From Pelobates cultripes (Eukaryota; Chordata; Amphibia; Anura; Pelobatidae), in NCBI GenBank assembly GCA_933207985.1, contig OW240916.1, positions 263,890,705 to 263,954,704 of the forward strand: 64,000 nt of DNA. Reading direction: 5' to 3'. The translations under genes were made by a program, and so were the position numbers. How positions within the stretch are numbered: position 1 is the first letter of the stretch; the number at the start of each line of letters is the position of its first letter. Positions 1 through 9,908 of the stretch are shown here, in pieces. The notes beneath the pieces were generated by a model. That model ran no database searches. It had not been told where the DNA came from and saw nothing but the letters and a program-made list of their open reading frames with translations.

Positions 1-590
1 GAGGGTGCTGTGTGTGTCTGAGTGCTGTGTGTGTCTGAGGGTGCTGTGTGTGTCTGAGGGTGTTGTGTGTCTGAGGGTGTTGTGTGTGTCTGAGGGTGCT
101 GTGTGTGTCTGAGGGCTGTGTGTGTCTGAGGGTGCTGTGTGTGTGTCTGAGGGTGGTGTGTGTGTCTGAGGTGGGTGTGCACATCTGTGTGTCTGAGGGT
201 GCTGTGTGTGTCTGAGGGTGCTGTGTGTGTCTGAGGGTGCTGTGTGTGTCTGAGGGTGTTGTGTGTCTGAGGGTGTTGTGTGTCTGAGGGTGTTGTGTGT
301 GTCTGAGGGTGCTGTGTGTGTCTGAGTGCTGTGTGTGTCTGAGTGCTGTGTGTGTCTGAGGGTGCTGTGTGTGTCTGAGGGTGCTGTGTGTGTCTGAGGG
401 TGTTGTGTGTGTCTGGGTGCTGTGTGTGTCTGAGGGTGTTGTGTGTCTGAGGGTGTTGTGTGTGTCTGAGGGTGCCGGTTGTGTCTGAGGGTGTTGTGTG
501 TGTCTGAGGGTGTTGTGTGTCTGAGGGTACTGTGTGTGTCTGGGTGCTGTGTGTGTCTGAGGGTGCTGTGTGTGTGCTGTGTGTGAGTGC
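1..590. repeat. GT-rich minisatellite
   Basis: Tandem imperfect units of about 17-20 bases, consensus close to GTGTGTGTCTGAGGGTGCT, fill the whole interval. Unit lengths vary by GT slippage and loss of GAGG. There is no coding potential. The array begins before the window, so its full size is unknown. Confidence 0.95.
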
Positions 591-700
591 TTATTTAAAT
601 TTAAAAATATATTTTTATATATAATAAAAAAAAGTTATATCCCCCCCCTCCCTTCTTACCTTTAGCCTGGGAGGGGGGGGAACCGTTTTGCCTGGGAGAG
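591..700. repeat. AT-rich tract plus C-rich module shared with another locus
   Basis: An AT-rich run is followed by a module containing TTATATCCCC, CTCCCTTCTTACCTTT and CCTGGGAGGGGGG. The same module, also after a GT array, is seen at about 21190-21250. This suggests a dispersed repeat family that carries a GT minisatellite next to this module. Confidence 0.55.
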
Positions 701-1080
701 CCATGCTGCATTCCCTGGTGGTCCAGTGGTGAGAGTGAACTCTAACCTGCAGGCTAGAGTTCACTCTCACGAGATCTGAGCGTTGCCGTGGTAACCGCGG
801 CAACGCTCAGAATCCCGCGAGAGGACCCGGCGTAGCTGCTGGTTAGAGCTCCGCCGGTCCTCTCTCCCCAGCCGGCGGCCGCGTGTAACAGTGTCTGTGG
901 GCCGGTGAGGGAGATCTTTGATCTCCCCACCGGCCCATGGAGGCACACAGCAGGGCTGGCGCTCGGGTAGCGCTGGCCCTGCAGGGTCCGGCCGGGGAGA
1001 TCCCCTGCCGGCCTCGGCCCCACGGCCATCGCGGCCCACCGGGCATTTGCCCGGTGTGCCCGATGGCCAGTCCGGGCCTG
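701..1080. repeat. GC-rich cluster of hairpins
   Basis: Consecutive inverted repeats are visible. They lie at 729-770 (arms of about 16 bases around ACCTGCAGGC), 776-810 (CTGAGCGTTGCCG arms), 899-936 (GGGCCGGTG..GAGATC arms) and 950-982 (imperfect). A nested hairpin at 1024-1069 is centred on CCGGGCATTTGCCCGG. No open reading frame recognisable as a protein is present. It is probably part of a non-autonomous element, resembling in style the hairpin string at 7040-7640. Confidence 0.7.
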
Positions 1081-1303
1081 CTGTATGCTGTTGGAGACTG
1101 ATTGCCAGGAGTGTAAGCCGCTTGGGGGCTTTTCCTGTTCGTCTGCTAGCAGCTATTCGTGTGTCTCCAGTTCGGGAGTTGGTGAATTCGTGGGTTTGCA
1201 GTTCAGGAGATTGATGCTTGCAGTAGCTGTCTGTGCAGCTGAAAACGGGGAATATCGCTTAAACGGTTTTAACCTCTTTTGGGCAAAACGGTCCGTTACC
1301 ATT
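1081..1303 (+). mobile_element. Partial 5' LTR (R-U5 end) of a compact LTR element
   Basis: The sequence resembles the 3' part of the minus-strand LTR at 18680-19888: GCCGCTTG, GCTAGCAGC, TTCGTGT and TTCGGGAG occur in the same order. It ends in GGTCCGTTAC, close to the LTR termini at 3669 (ATCCGTTACA) and 16875 (TTCCGTTACA). The U3 part is missing, and the left edge abuts the hairpin cluster. Confidence 0.55.
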
Positions 1304-1305
1304 CG

Positions 1306-1323
1306 TGGCAAGCGACGGGATCA
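1306..1323 (+). promoter_or_regulatory. Candidate tRNA primer binding site
   Basis: TGGCAAGCGACGGGATCA starts with TGG (complement of a tRNA CCA end) a few bases after the inferred LTR end. A GGGATC core of the kind expected for acceptor and T-stem pairing follows. The cognate tRNA was not identified. Confidence 0.4.
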
Positions 1324-1444
1324 TTTCCACAGCCCAGAAGGACAGCTATAAGACAACACCAGTTCCTAGATTACAAATTGATGGCAACACCAGTACCCAT
1401 ACAGCGACCCTATCTACAAAAGAACCAACTTCAGCAGCGCAAGC

Positions 1445-2580
1445 ATGGCACCCAGCTACACTCAGGAGCAGTATGACAGAGAGTTTACCATGCGGCTGGC
1501 TTTCTTTGGACCCAACCCCCCGGAGAAATACGTGCAGCTCGTAAGGAGCCAGGTAGACGAGTACCTGCAGTTCATGGCAGATCCAGCCAAAGGTATCGGC
1601 CGCCCTATCCGGTGGCAGAGTGCGTTACGGGACTCAAAGGTGTACCCCAGGGAGCTGAAGGTGTCGTCCTTCCTCCCCAGTGGCAGAGTAAGTCCCAGGG
1701 AGCTGAAGGTGCAGTCCTTCCTCCCCAGCGGCAGTGTGTATCCCAGGGAGCTGAAGGTGCAGTCCTTCCTCCCCAGCGGCAGTGTGTATCCCAGGGAGCT
1801 GAAGGTGGAGTCCTTCCTCCCCAGCGGCAGTGTGTATCCCAGGGAGCTGAAGGTGCAGTCCTTCCTCCCCAGCGGCAGTGTGTATCCCAGGGAGCTGAAG
1901 GTGCAGTTCTTCCTCCCCAGCGGCAGTGTGTATCCCAGGGAGCTGAAGGTGCACTCCTTCCTCCCCAGCGGCAGTGTGTATCCCAGGGAGCTGAAGGGGC
2001 AGTCCTTCCTCCCCAGCAGCAGTGTGTATCCCAGGGAGCTGAAGGTGTCGTCCTTCCTCCCCAGCGGCAGTGTGTGTTCTTAGGAGAGGAGACAGTTGGT
2101 CCCTCTCCCCAGCGGTCAAGTGAGTCCCAGGGAGCTGAAGATGTCATCCTTCCTCCCCAGCGGCAGATTGTATCCCAGGGAGCTGAAGGTATCGTCCTTC
2201 CTCCCCAGCGGCAGAGTGTCCTGCAGGGAGCAGAGACCGTCAGTCTCGCACCCCAGCAGCAGGACAAAATATTGAAAGGGGAGACAGCTGGTCCCCCTCA
2301 CCACCAGCAGCGAGAGTGTCAGGGAGAGGAGCCTGCTACCCCCTCTCCCCAGCGGCAGGTTACAGTTCAGAGAGAGGAGCTTGTTACACCCTCTCTCCAG
2401 CGGCAGCCTAACCCACCAAGGGGAGATGTTACACCCCCCAACAGTGCAGATGGGACCGTAGTCTTTGCACTTGCAGCACAAGGGGTAGGGACAGTCGGCC
2501 CCAGAGCTGTGTACCCAGAGGGGAGACGGTCGGTCTCCCCCTCCCACAACCAGGCTCCAACCAGGTTACTTCAGTGGTAG
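1445..2580 (+). pseudogene. Gag-like ORF with 16-residue repeats, LTR element
   Basis: I do not recognise the family with certainty. The ATG at 1445 opens a frame whose first ~55 residues look like a globular head (MAPSYTQEQYDREF, then FFGPNPPEKY). It then runs into tandem 16-residue repeats (PRELKVQSFLPSG type) and stops at 2083. A second frame, open from 1612 to 2580, reads the same 48-bp repeats as QGAEGAVLPPQRQ. It continues past the array with diverged units (GEEPATPSPQRQ, REELVTPSLQRQ) and ends at 2580. The second frame keeps its pattern beyond the perfect repeats, so it was probably the ancestral frame there. The head lies one frame away, which implies a frameshift near 1600. Its position between a PBS-like site and a polypurine tract plus LTR suggests a gag-like or structural protein of a non-autonomous LTR retrotransposon. 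No protease, RT or integrase motif is present. Confidence 0.5.
1637..2070 (+). repeat. 48-bp tandem repeat inside the gag-like ORF
   Basis: About nine units with a 48-base period carry the core CCCAGGGAGCTGAAGGTG and end in TTCCTCCCCAGCGGCAG. Since 48 is a multiple of three, each of several frames stays open through the array, including a long shadow frame on the minus strand. Degenerate units continue to about 2230. Confidence 0.9.
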
Positions 2581-2822
2581 CGCTGGCACCAGGGCAGAGT
2601 ACCGCTGGTCTCTGCCCACTCAGCAACCCACCAAGGCAGTCTACCAGCTCCCCGCACAGCCGTGGTGAGGAACCTGGACCTGGACAAGCTGCTACTTTAT
2701 CCAGGTGGAGTAAACATTTATTGTGGGTGGGAGGTACTGCTGTTTGTGCTTCGTGGGTGGGTTGCTGGACTAACCAGGGCACTGACCGACAGGAGGTCAG
2801 ATACCCTGTTAGTCTGGATGGT

Positions 2823-2834
2823 AAAGGGGAGAAA
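2823..2834 (+). other. Polypurine tract
   Basis: AAAGGGGAGAAA lies directly before the TG of the 3' LTR, the usual place for plus-strand DNA priming in LTR retrotransposons. Confidence 0.7.
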
Positions 2835-3669
2835 TGTGGCGAAACCAGCCTCGCCACTGTCCACTGGAGGAGCCTGGTTGCTCGCCTGCTCCCTTTAGAC
2901 TATGGCCCGGCAGTTAAAACCTTTTATTTTCCCTGCAAAGCGTATTCATGCCTTTCTGTAGACTGTTAAAGCCATGCTACCCCAGATAGCTATGCCATGG
3001 AGCCCAGCCGTATACTGAAAGACTGTATGAAAGACTTTGGCTCCATGGCGATTGAACTGTATTTATGTGATCTGAGCGCCATTCAGTAGTAATGTGCACT
3101 CAGATCTAAGCTATCTGGGGATATGTAGAATGTCTATGTTTTATGGAATAAATGTAACTGTATGTAATTTTATGTCTTTTATTGTATTGTTACTGCCATG
3201 TGGTTAATGGAGTCTTGCCTCTGTCCTGGGAGATAATTGGATTACTTCACAGTTATCTCCTGGACAGAGAGGAGGGATTGTGATGTAAATGTGGGTGTGT
3301 TTTATGGTTCCCCTGTAACGATTGGTTGTACTGTGTCCCACCCTGTGGGATGTCCCCTTGCATGGGGACTTGCATAAAAGCCAGTGTGTGGCCATTACAG
3401 AGAGTTCCTGTTTTAACCCTCAAAGTGAAGTGTCGTCTCATTATTGGGGAAGGATTTATTGTATGCTGTTCCAGTTTGACTGCTAGGAGAGTAAACCTAT
3501 TCGTATGGTTCCTATTCAACTGTCTACGGCATTCATATGCTTGAGAGGATTCATATGCTTTTCCGGTTCGGTGGTTGTGGTGTCTGCTGCACTGCTTGGA
3601 GTCCTCAGGAAGCGCTAGGAGCATCCTTTAACGGAGGTACCCAGTCGGGGTGCCAGGCGATCCGTTACA
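2835..3669 (+). mobile_element. 3' LTR of compact LTR element
   Basis: The 835-bp segment starts TGTGGCGAAACC and ends GATCCGTTACA. It shares long stretches with the LTR at 16135-16875: the first ~75 bases, CCCAGATAGCTATGCCATGGAGCCCA, and the terminus. It contains a GCATAAAAG TATA-like box at about 3371, shared with the second LTR at about 16494, and an AATAAA at about 3148. A polypurine tract precedes it. The minus-strand LTR at 18680-19888 is a longer relative. Confidence 0.8.
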
Positions 3670-3719
3670 CACTGTGCAACCAATCTTATAAAAACTGGAA
3701 TTTGAGCTAATAATTGACC

Positions 3720-5640
3720 AATGAGGTTCTGTTCACTGGAAACTCAGATCTAATCGCTCTTTCAGCTGCCAGGGTAAGGTGCAACTCCACTGATGGGGAC
3801 ATAGTAAGTGGCTGGCTCCAATAATCTTTCTCTTGTTAGACCAAGATAGGAAGGATCTGTAAGGAATCCAGAGATGCCATTGGGCCCATCTGACAAGTCT
3901 GCTGATGGAAGCCAGGATTCCTAGTAGTTGCATCTATTTTCTTGCTGTTACCAGGCAGAAATGAAGAAACTGGGAGAGAAAACCTTTACAATCTGTGGAA
4001 CTGTTCCCGAGATAGGGAAAAGCAGAGCCTAGAATTTTCCACTCATGGATGTCATCCACTGAGCTGGTCTGAAACTGCTTTTCTTGATATTCATCAAGCA
4101 GCCAAACTTTAGGAGTTATGAAAGAACTATATACCTATGTGTGCCTGCCTTCTGAGAGTCTAAGGCTATCAGCAGTAGATCCTCCAGATAATGGAACCAG
4201 GTGGAGTTCTAGACTCTCAATAACATTATAAGCACATAGAAAGATTCTTGGGGCTGCATTGAGGCCAAATGGTAGGGCACTAACATGGAAGTTCTCTTCT
4301 GAGCTAATGCCGAAGATCTCTGCAGATTGGACTGAAAGTAAGCATCCTTGAGATATATAGAGGTAAGGAAATTATCCTTCCAGATTGCTTGAGATATGGA
4401 TCTGATTGACTCCATCCCAAAGACTAACATTCAGCCTCTTGTTGGCCCCTCTTAAGTCCAGTGTAGGCTTTCATGTGCTTTTCCTCTTAGCACCAGAAGA
4501 GAGGCAAAACTTGTCCCTGGAACTGCTCTTGTTCTGGGACCTAAAAAAAAAATCACCTCTTCGTCCAGAAGGCTTCTTCCTTCAGTGCTTTACCTTTGGA
4601 TTCATTGGTCTTAATACTGTTGGTATGGAGACTCCTGTGCCCGTTAAGAAAAAACTCCAGTCTATATCAATCTGGACCATGGATACCACTCAAGCCTCCA
4701 GAGTATGACGAGCCCAGGTATGTGTGATCAGAAAAATGAGGCTCCTAGTACTGGAGAAGATATTTTCATTGCTGAAGAGCAAAACAACTGCGTTCTAGCT
4801 CCATTAGAACCTTGAAAGGCAGGTTTTCCAACTGCCATGAGTTACCTCTGGAGTATTCCCTTCAGGGCCAGTAGCTCCCTGTATCTCAGAAATACTGATC
4901 ACTGGAGGTTCTCCGGTCAGACAATGAGGAGCTGGGATCCTTGGAACTTCCATCTTAAGGTACCAATATCTTGCAGCCCTCATTCGCCTTTTCAATGGAA
5001 TTATCCAAAGTTTTCCCAAACAGCACCACCCCTTCAAATAGAATGGTGTAGAGGGCAGACTTGGAGGATGAGACATCATCCCAGAAACAGAACCATAATG
5101 CTTTGTTAGCTGCTATAGATAAAGCCATTTGATCCAGAGAATATCCTAGTTACATCTAGGATAGTTTCTGTGAAGAAGTCAGTTGTAACCTGAAGACTTC
5201 AGACTGTCTCTTCCATCTTGGCTTTTAATATCTCGCTCCATAGTAGCCTTTAGATCTTTAATCACATATTTCATGTTTGTAGAAACAGCAGCGGAAATCA
5301 CAGCTGGCTGGCCTCCTGCAATGGTAGGCGTAAAATTTTGGACAGGTCTGCGTCCACCTATGATCCATAAGTGTGCAACTTAGGTGGTGTAGTTCTGGGG
5401 TTGGAAATAACGTCCTCCACAGGGTAAAGCCTGGCCTCTTTTCTTACCCCTAAGGCCTCTGGAACTTACTTTGTAAGCCCTGCCCGCATGTCATGTGGCT
5501 GCACAGTGATAGGTCATGCTGAAGCGACAACCTTCTGGAGGCAGTCACTGCATAACCGATTTCTTCCACGGGTTTCTCCTCATATCCAGATCCTGGTGAA
5601 GAATCAGACACGTGACAAATAATAATAACTAAATATTACC
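3720..5640 (-). pseudogene. Degenerate DIRS-like retrotransposon (Gag/RT/RNase H remnants)
   Basis: Minus-strand frames give short conserved pieces in the order expected of a DIRS-type polyprotein. At about 4430-4209 comes an RT piece reading ISQAIWKDNFLTSIYLKDAY, in which DLKDAY-type RT motif A is damaged to YLKDAY, followed by LPFGL-like remnants. At about 3933-3733 comes a piece with GILAS..RLVRWAQWHL, typical of the region after the RT in DIRS elements. At about 5079-4804 is an uncharacterised upstream Gag-like piece. Frames are interrupted by many stops and indels, so nothing is functional. A tyrosine recombinase was not found, so the DIRS assignment rests on the RT-side motifs only. Confidence 0.55.
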
Positions 5641-6319
5641 TGTGGTAAAGTATTAAGAAAAAATGTGCACTGTTAAATTCTATAAGAAACCAGCGAAACC
5701 GCTTTAAAACAGACTAAAGACAGCACTTATCCATGTCTGGAGACCCTGCAAATACTTACCCAATAAGTGTATGTTTACTGTAATTTTCCCTTTATTTTAG
5801 GCACTTTCTGGCAATTGCCCTTATCCAAGATGGCTGCCACAACTTGTATTCCCACAATGCAAGTCATCTGTATTAGGCCCAATAAGGCCCAAACTGCACA
5901 CATGTGGGCCTATTCCGAGTGTGTTTGCTGTTAGAGACCAGGGAGAGGACCCTGTCTGAAGCCTACATGGCCCCTAAACACCCAGGGAACCGGGAATACA
6001 TCACTGGGACCGAGGGGAAGCAAAATAGAGAACAAACGTGCCTGCAAGGAAGTTTAAATGGCAACCAGGGGCAAACAGTCAAAGTTTAAAGGCCTCAAGG
6101 TATAAAATGTATCACAGTTTCCAAATGTACTGCGGTTTCCACAGTTTCCAAATGTACTGCGGTTTCCAATGACTTGCGGTATTACATGCAACCGTATTAA
6201 ATGCTAATTTAAATGAAACAGTTATAAATGCCACACGGCTTAAATGCTTCCTAGCAAAAGCACAACCGCGTTATGTACCACAATCTTAAAAATAAGGTAC
6301 AGCTGTATAATGCACTAGT
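5641..6319. other. No gene seen
   Basis: No coding signal is visible. A short direct duplication of about 28 bases (CAGTTTCCAAATGTACTGCGGTTTCC) occurs at about 6114-6170. Confidence 0.6.
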
Positions 6320-6390
6320 TTAACCCCTTACGGACACATGACATGTCATGGTTCCCTTTTATTCCAGAAGTTTGGTCCTTAAAGGGTTAA
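6320..6390. mobile_element. Tiny TTAA-flanked hairpin MITE
   Basis: TTAA at 6320-6323 and 6387-6390 bound a 63-base core. The core has inverted ends CCCCTTACGGAC and GTCCTTAAAGGG and an internal CATGACATGTCATG palindrome. TTAA target duplications fit piggyBac-type MITEs. Alternatively this is one end of a longer element whose other end is the AAGGGGTTAA at about 7637-7646. Confidence 0.5.
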
Positions 6391-6689
6391 AGATATCAAA
6401 GCTTAAATGCATCACAGCATAAAAGCACCACTGCATAATGTACTACAGTAAAACAGCAAATAAAGTAATGAAAATAAAACAACATACATGTCCGTAAGTA
6501 AAGGGAGCAAATTGCTCACGTCCTAAGGGCTGTAGGACAGGAAAAAGACTGAGGACCTTAGGGATGGAGCCTCCTTTTAAAACCTTGGTGGTTTTCCTGT
6601 CCTATCGGCTGTAGGGGAGGCGGTAACCCATGTGTATATGCTGCCATAAATAATAATAGCCAGGAAATATATTATTTCATTCTACGTGT

Positions 6690-6749
6690 ATTTTGATATC
6701 AATATTTATATATATATATATATTATCAAAATACAGTTAGAACGAAATT

Positions 6750-6793
<44 letters not shown>

Positions 6794-6946
6794 TATTTAT
6801 TTTTTAACGTATTTACATATTTTTTATTATATATAAATATATATATATATATAATTATATATATATATATATAATCAATATCCTTCTACGTGTATTTTGA
6901 TATTATTATATATATTAATATTAAAATACACTAAGTGTATGTGTAA

Positions 6947-7010
<64 letters not shown>
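6690..7010. repeat. AT and GT microsatellites
   Basis: (AT)n tracts at about 6706-6726, 6760-6790 and 6835-6872 are followed by a (GT)n run of about 50 bases at 6951-7004. The short frames here are low-complexity artefacts. Confidence 0.9.
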
Positions 7011-7012
<2 letters not shown>

Positions 7013-7929
7013 TTTTTTTTTTTATAACTAATATTTTATTTTTATTACAGGAAAGGGGCAGAGACAGTGACACACAGGATCAGTGATCACAGTGACTGGC
7101 TGTCACTGTGATCACCTCCTGCAGATTGGGTAATTGACCACAGGGGGGAGTGCCTGGGTGGTACGAGCACTCCCCCTACCGATCTGCAGGGGGATCGTGG
7201 TGCCTGTTACATGTATCAGCCATTAGGCTGACACATGTAACACTGATCGCAGTGACAGGCTGTCACTGTGATCAGAGTGCTCTGAGATCGCAGTGACAGC
7301 CTGTCACTGCGATCTCAGACAGTGCAGATCGCGGTCTCCCGACCGCGATCTGCACAGGAGAAAGCCGCCGGCCACGTGTGTCAGCCGATTTGAAATCGGC
7401 TGACACACAGTAAATACTGATCGCAGTGACAGCCTGTCACTGCGATCAGAGACTGTAGATCGCGGTCACCGGCCACAGGGGGGGTTGCCTGGGGGGCCAG
7501 GCATCTCCCCCGACCGCGATCTGCAGCGGGCGATTAGCGCTGGCTACGTATGCGGCCACTATAGCGAGGACGTACTATTATGCCCGACGGCGTTTAGAGC
7601 CAGCTCCTGCAGGGCGTAATAGTACGCCCTCCGGATTTAAGGGGTTAATAAAGCTCCCAGGATGGATCAGGGACTCCAGGGGTTAAACTCACAAGACGTG
7701 TGGTTTTGGAAACGTGGCGGTTATTGTTATTACACTGACACACGGTGTAATAGTTAATAAAGCTCCCAGGATGGATCGGGGACTCCAGGGGTTTAGAAAC
7801 GTGGTTCCTTGCTAAGTTATTTAGTTGCCTGATTTCCTGTGCTGGCTCAATGTGCGTTTAATGAACACGGCGGATTTCCTCCAGTAAATAAGAGAATCAG
7901 GGATCTGACTCGGTGGGATTCATTACCTG
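7011..7929. repeat. 919-bp direct repeat, copy 1: hairpin-string element
   Basis: This block reappears at 14103-15021 at a constant offset of 7092 with no difference found by eye. Much of it is a string of perfect or near-perfect hairpins with GATCGCAGTGACAG..CTGTCACTGCGATC type arms (near 7083, 7246, 7288, 7418). Others are GTTACATGTATCAGCC at about 7206, GATCGCGGTC..GACCGCGATC at about 7326, and GTGTGTCAGCCGATTT..AAATCGGCTGACACAC at about 7376. It includes AAGGGGTTAA at about 7637 and ends exactly at the LINE 5' junction. No protein is encoded. Confidence 0.85.
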
Positions 7930-8363
7930 AATCTATTTCGCAGGGCAATTTGGCAAATTTTCTTGCGGAATTTTTTGAAGCTCTCAAAATCAATATCGAT
8001 GATAAGAGGGACTTTCTTGAAAGATCTCATCGGTTAAACAAACCAAGAACACTTCCAGACGATTTTCCAAGAGATATAATCATCGCCTGTCATTCTTATT
8101 CATTTAGAGAAAAGATTTTAAAAGCAGCAAGACAAATGGAAAGAGATCAAGGCAAATTTCAAGATATAAAAGTTTTCCCAGATTTGTCCTTTCAAACTAG
8201 GCAAGCGAGAAAACAATTTATTCCAGCTACCCTGCGTCTGAGGGAAAAAGATCTAAAATATCGATGGGGATTTCCAACTAAACTTATAGTTACTAAGGAT
8301 GGGACTATACACATATTTGACTCACTTGACAAGGTCACAAAGTGGTTGGAAAATTTGGTTTAA
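7930..8363 (+). pseudogene. LINE ORF1, C-terminal part only
   Basis: The LINE-derived sequence encodes about 144 residues with the hallmarks of the L1 ORF1p RNA-binding region. These are RSHRLNKPRTLPDDFPRDII, then KILKAARQ, a DLS...RK segment, YRWGFPTKL, and a C-terminal IFDSLDKVTKWLENL. ORF1p binds LINE RNA and helps form the retrotransposition particle. The N-terminal coiled coil is missing because of the 5' truncation. An ATG at 7839 in the flanking repeat happens to be in frame, giving a 174-residue chimeric frame whose first ~30 residues are not LINE-derived. This copy of ORF1 is therefore probably non-functional. Confidence 0.8.
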
Positions 8364-8811
8364 TTATGGTAATAACTTGAATAAGTAAGATTCAGCTCTC
8401 TGATTGATCTAGATTTAACCCCTACTAGACCTTACTGGGAAAGGTTTAATAGTTTTGTTAAAGGAATATGTATTATTCCATGGTTTTATGATTAAGCACT
8501 GATGAAAATATGTGGGATGGTGTAGTAAGTTTATTATAAGGGAAAATATTTAGAGTAGTATAAGTTATAGAATAAACGATAGGAGGAATGAAAAAATTGA
8601 TAAATTTAAATAGGTAAGATATATGTGGATTATCCTCACGATGAAGCACTAAATGAGTAAATACTAAGTAAAATAATAGATATAAGTGGCACTTATAAAA
8701 ATGGATTAAATGAAAGTAGGTAGAATTATATTATAGAGATTAAAGTATTGGAATAGTTGTGATGATCACTGGAGTCACTTTAGGATTTTTTTTAAAATTA
8801 TTGAAACACGG

Positions 8812-9358
8812 TGTCAAGGATCTTACCTGAAGTGGGAGTCCGGCACGCAGAGTTGAGGCACCCTTTGCAATTCGACACAGACCGAGGGGACTCAGGACAG
8901 AAATCCCCAAGGCTGTGACACAGTGCACTGGGGCTGAAATAACCAGTGCTTCCTGGAACGCAGTACAGACAAAGGATATCCAGAAGAGTAGTCAGTATCA
9001 GAATCAGAAGTCAGGACGGGCGTCAATCAGGCGAAAACAGTAGACGAGCAGGGGATCAAAAGCAGGAGTCAGATGAACAGCAGTGAAACCAAACAGGAAC
9101 AGGAAACACGATCTGACAACGAGAACCAGCCTTGCGGGGTTTAAATAGGGAGTCTCAGCCAATCATCAAGGACCAGGAACAGGTGTGCACATTCCAGGCG
9201 TACAGGCTCAGACTACAGGATACCAAGAACAACCAGAAACAGTCAAAGATGCGTGGAGCTCAATGTAAGGATACTGACTGGGATGCAGGAAACTCAGGTT
9301 TGATCCCAGCCAGACCCAAATACACAATATTGTGTAAAGCACAATGGTGATCCTGACA
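8812..9358. mobile_element. Solo LTR inserted in the LINE, with 5-bp target duplication
   Basis: The 547-bp insert begins TGTCAAGGATC and ends GATCCTGACA (TG..CA). CACGG flanks it at 8807-8811 and 9359-9363. Five-base duplications and TG..CA ends point to an LTR reduced to a solo copy by recombination. A TTTAAATAG box at about 9140 could be its TATA element on the plus strand. No internal retroviral sequence remains. It lies in the ORF1-ORF2 spacer and does not break ORF2. Confidence 0.8.
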
Positions 9359-9908
9359 CACGGTAATTTAGTTGAGACTATAGAAAGATAAAATATTTGC
9401 ACTTGGGAAATAGCTATTTATACTTGGAAAATAAAAATGGAAATGTCTGTTAGTAAGGAAGTAATATTCTCACAAATAGTCTTAAGAGAGAAGTATGGGA
9501 AAAGTAGGTAGGGATTTGTAAATAACTGGAAGAGGAGAGAATTGGATAGATTCTTTAACATAAACAGAAGAGTCTAAAATGAGGATCTAGAGAAGCTTCG
9601 TAATAAACGCTTGGAGGGGGGAGGTAATGTGTTATGGGAGTAGGCGAAGATAATAGGTAAAACTAAGGGACGATCCTAGCTCAGCTTTTAATTTTTCCTC
9701 ATTTAGTAATTTTCTATATGAGGACTAGACTCCATTTAGGGAATTTTTCCCTTTTGGATCTAAACCCAGAGGTCAATACTCAGGGTTTGTTGAATGATTG
9801 CCTCTTGTATATGAGAGGATGGGGTATGTTTGGTATGAAAGTGGTAATTGTGAAGGGGGCTCATCCTCAGAATAGAAAGAAGTTCAGAAAAAAGATTTAA
9901 AAAGAGAA

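Noticed and set aside
1605..2267. Long minus-strand open frames over the 48-bp repeats
   Set aside because: The repeat period is a multiple of three, so several frames stay open by construction; the plus strand has the LTR-element context.
6686..6874. 62-codon frame in AT repeats
   Set aside because: Low-complexity (AT)n translation.
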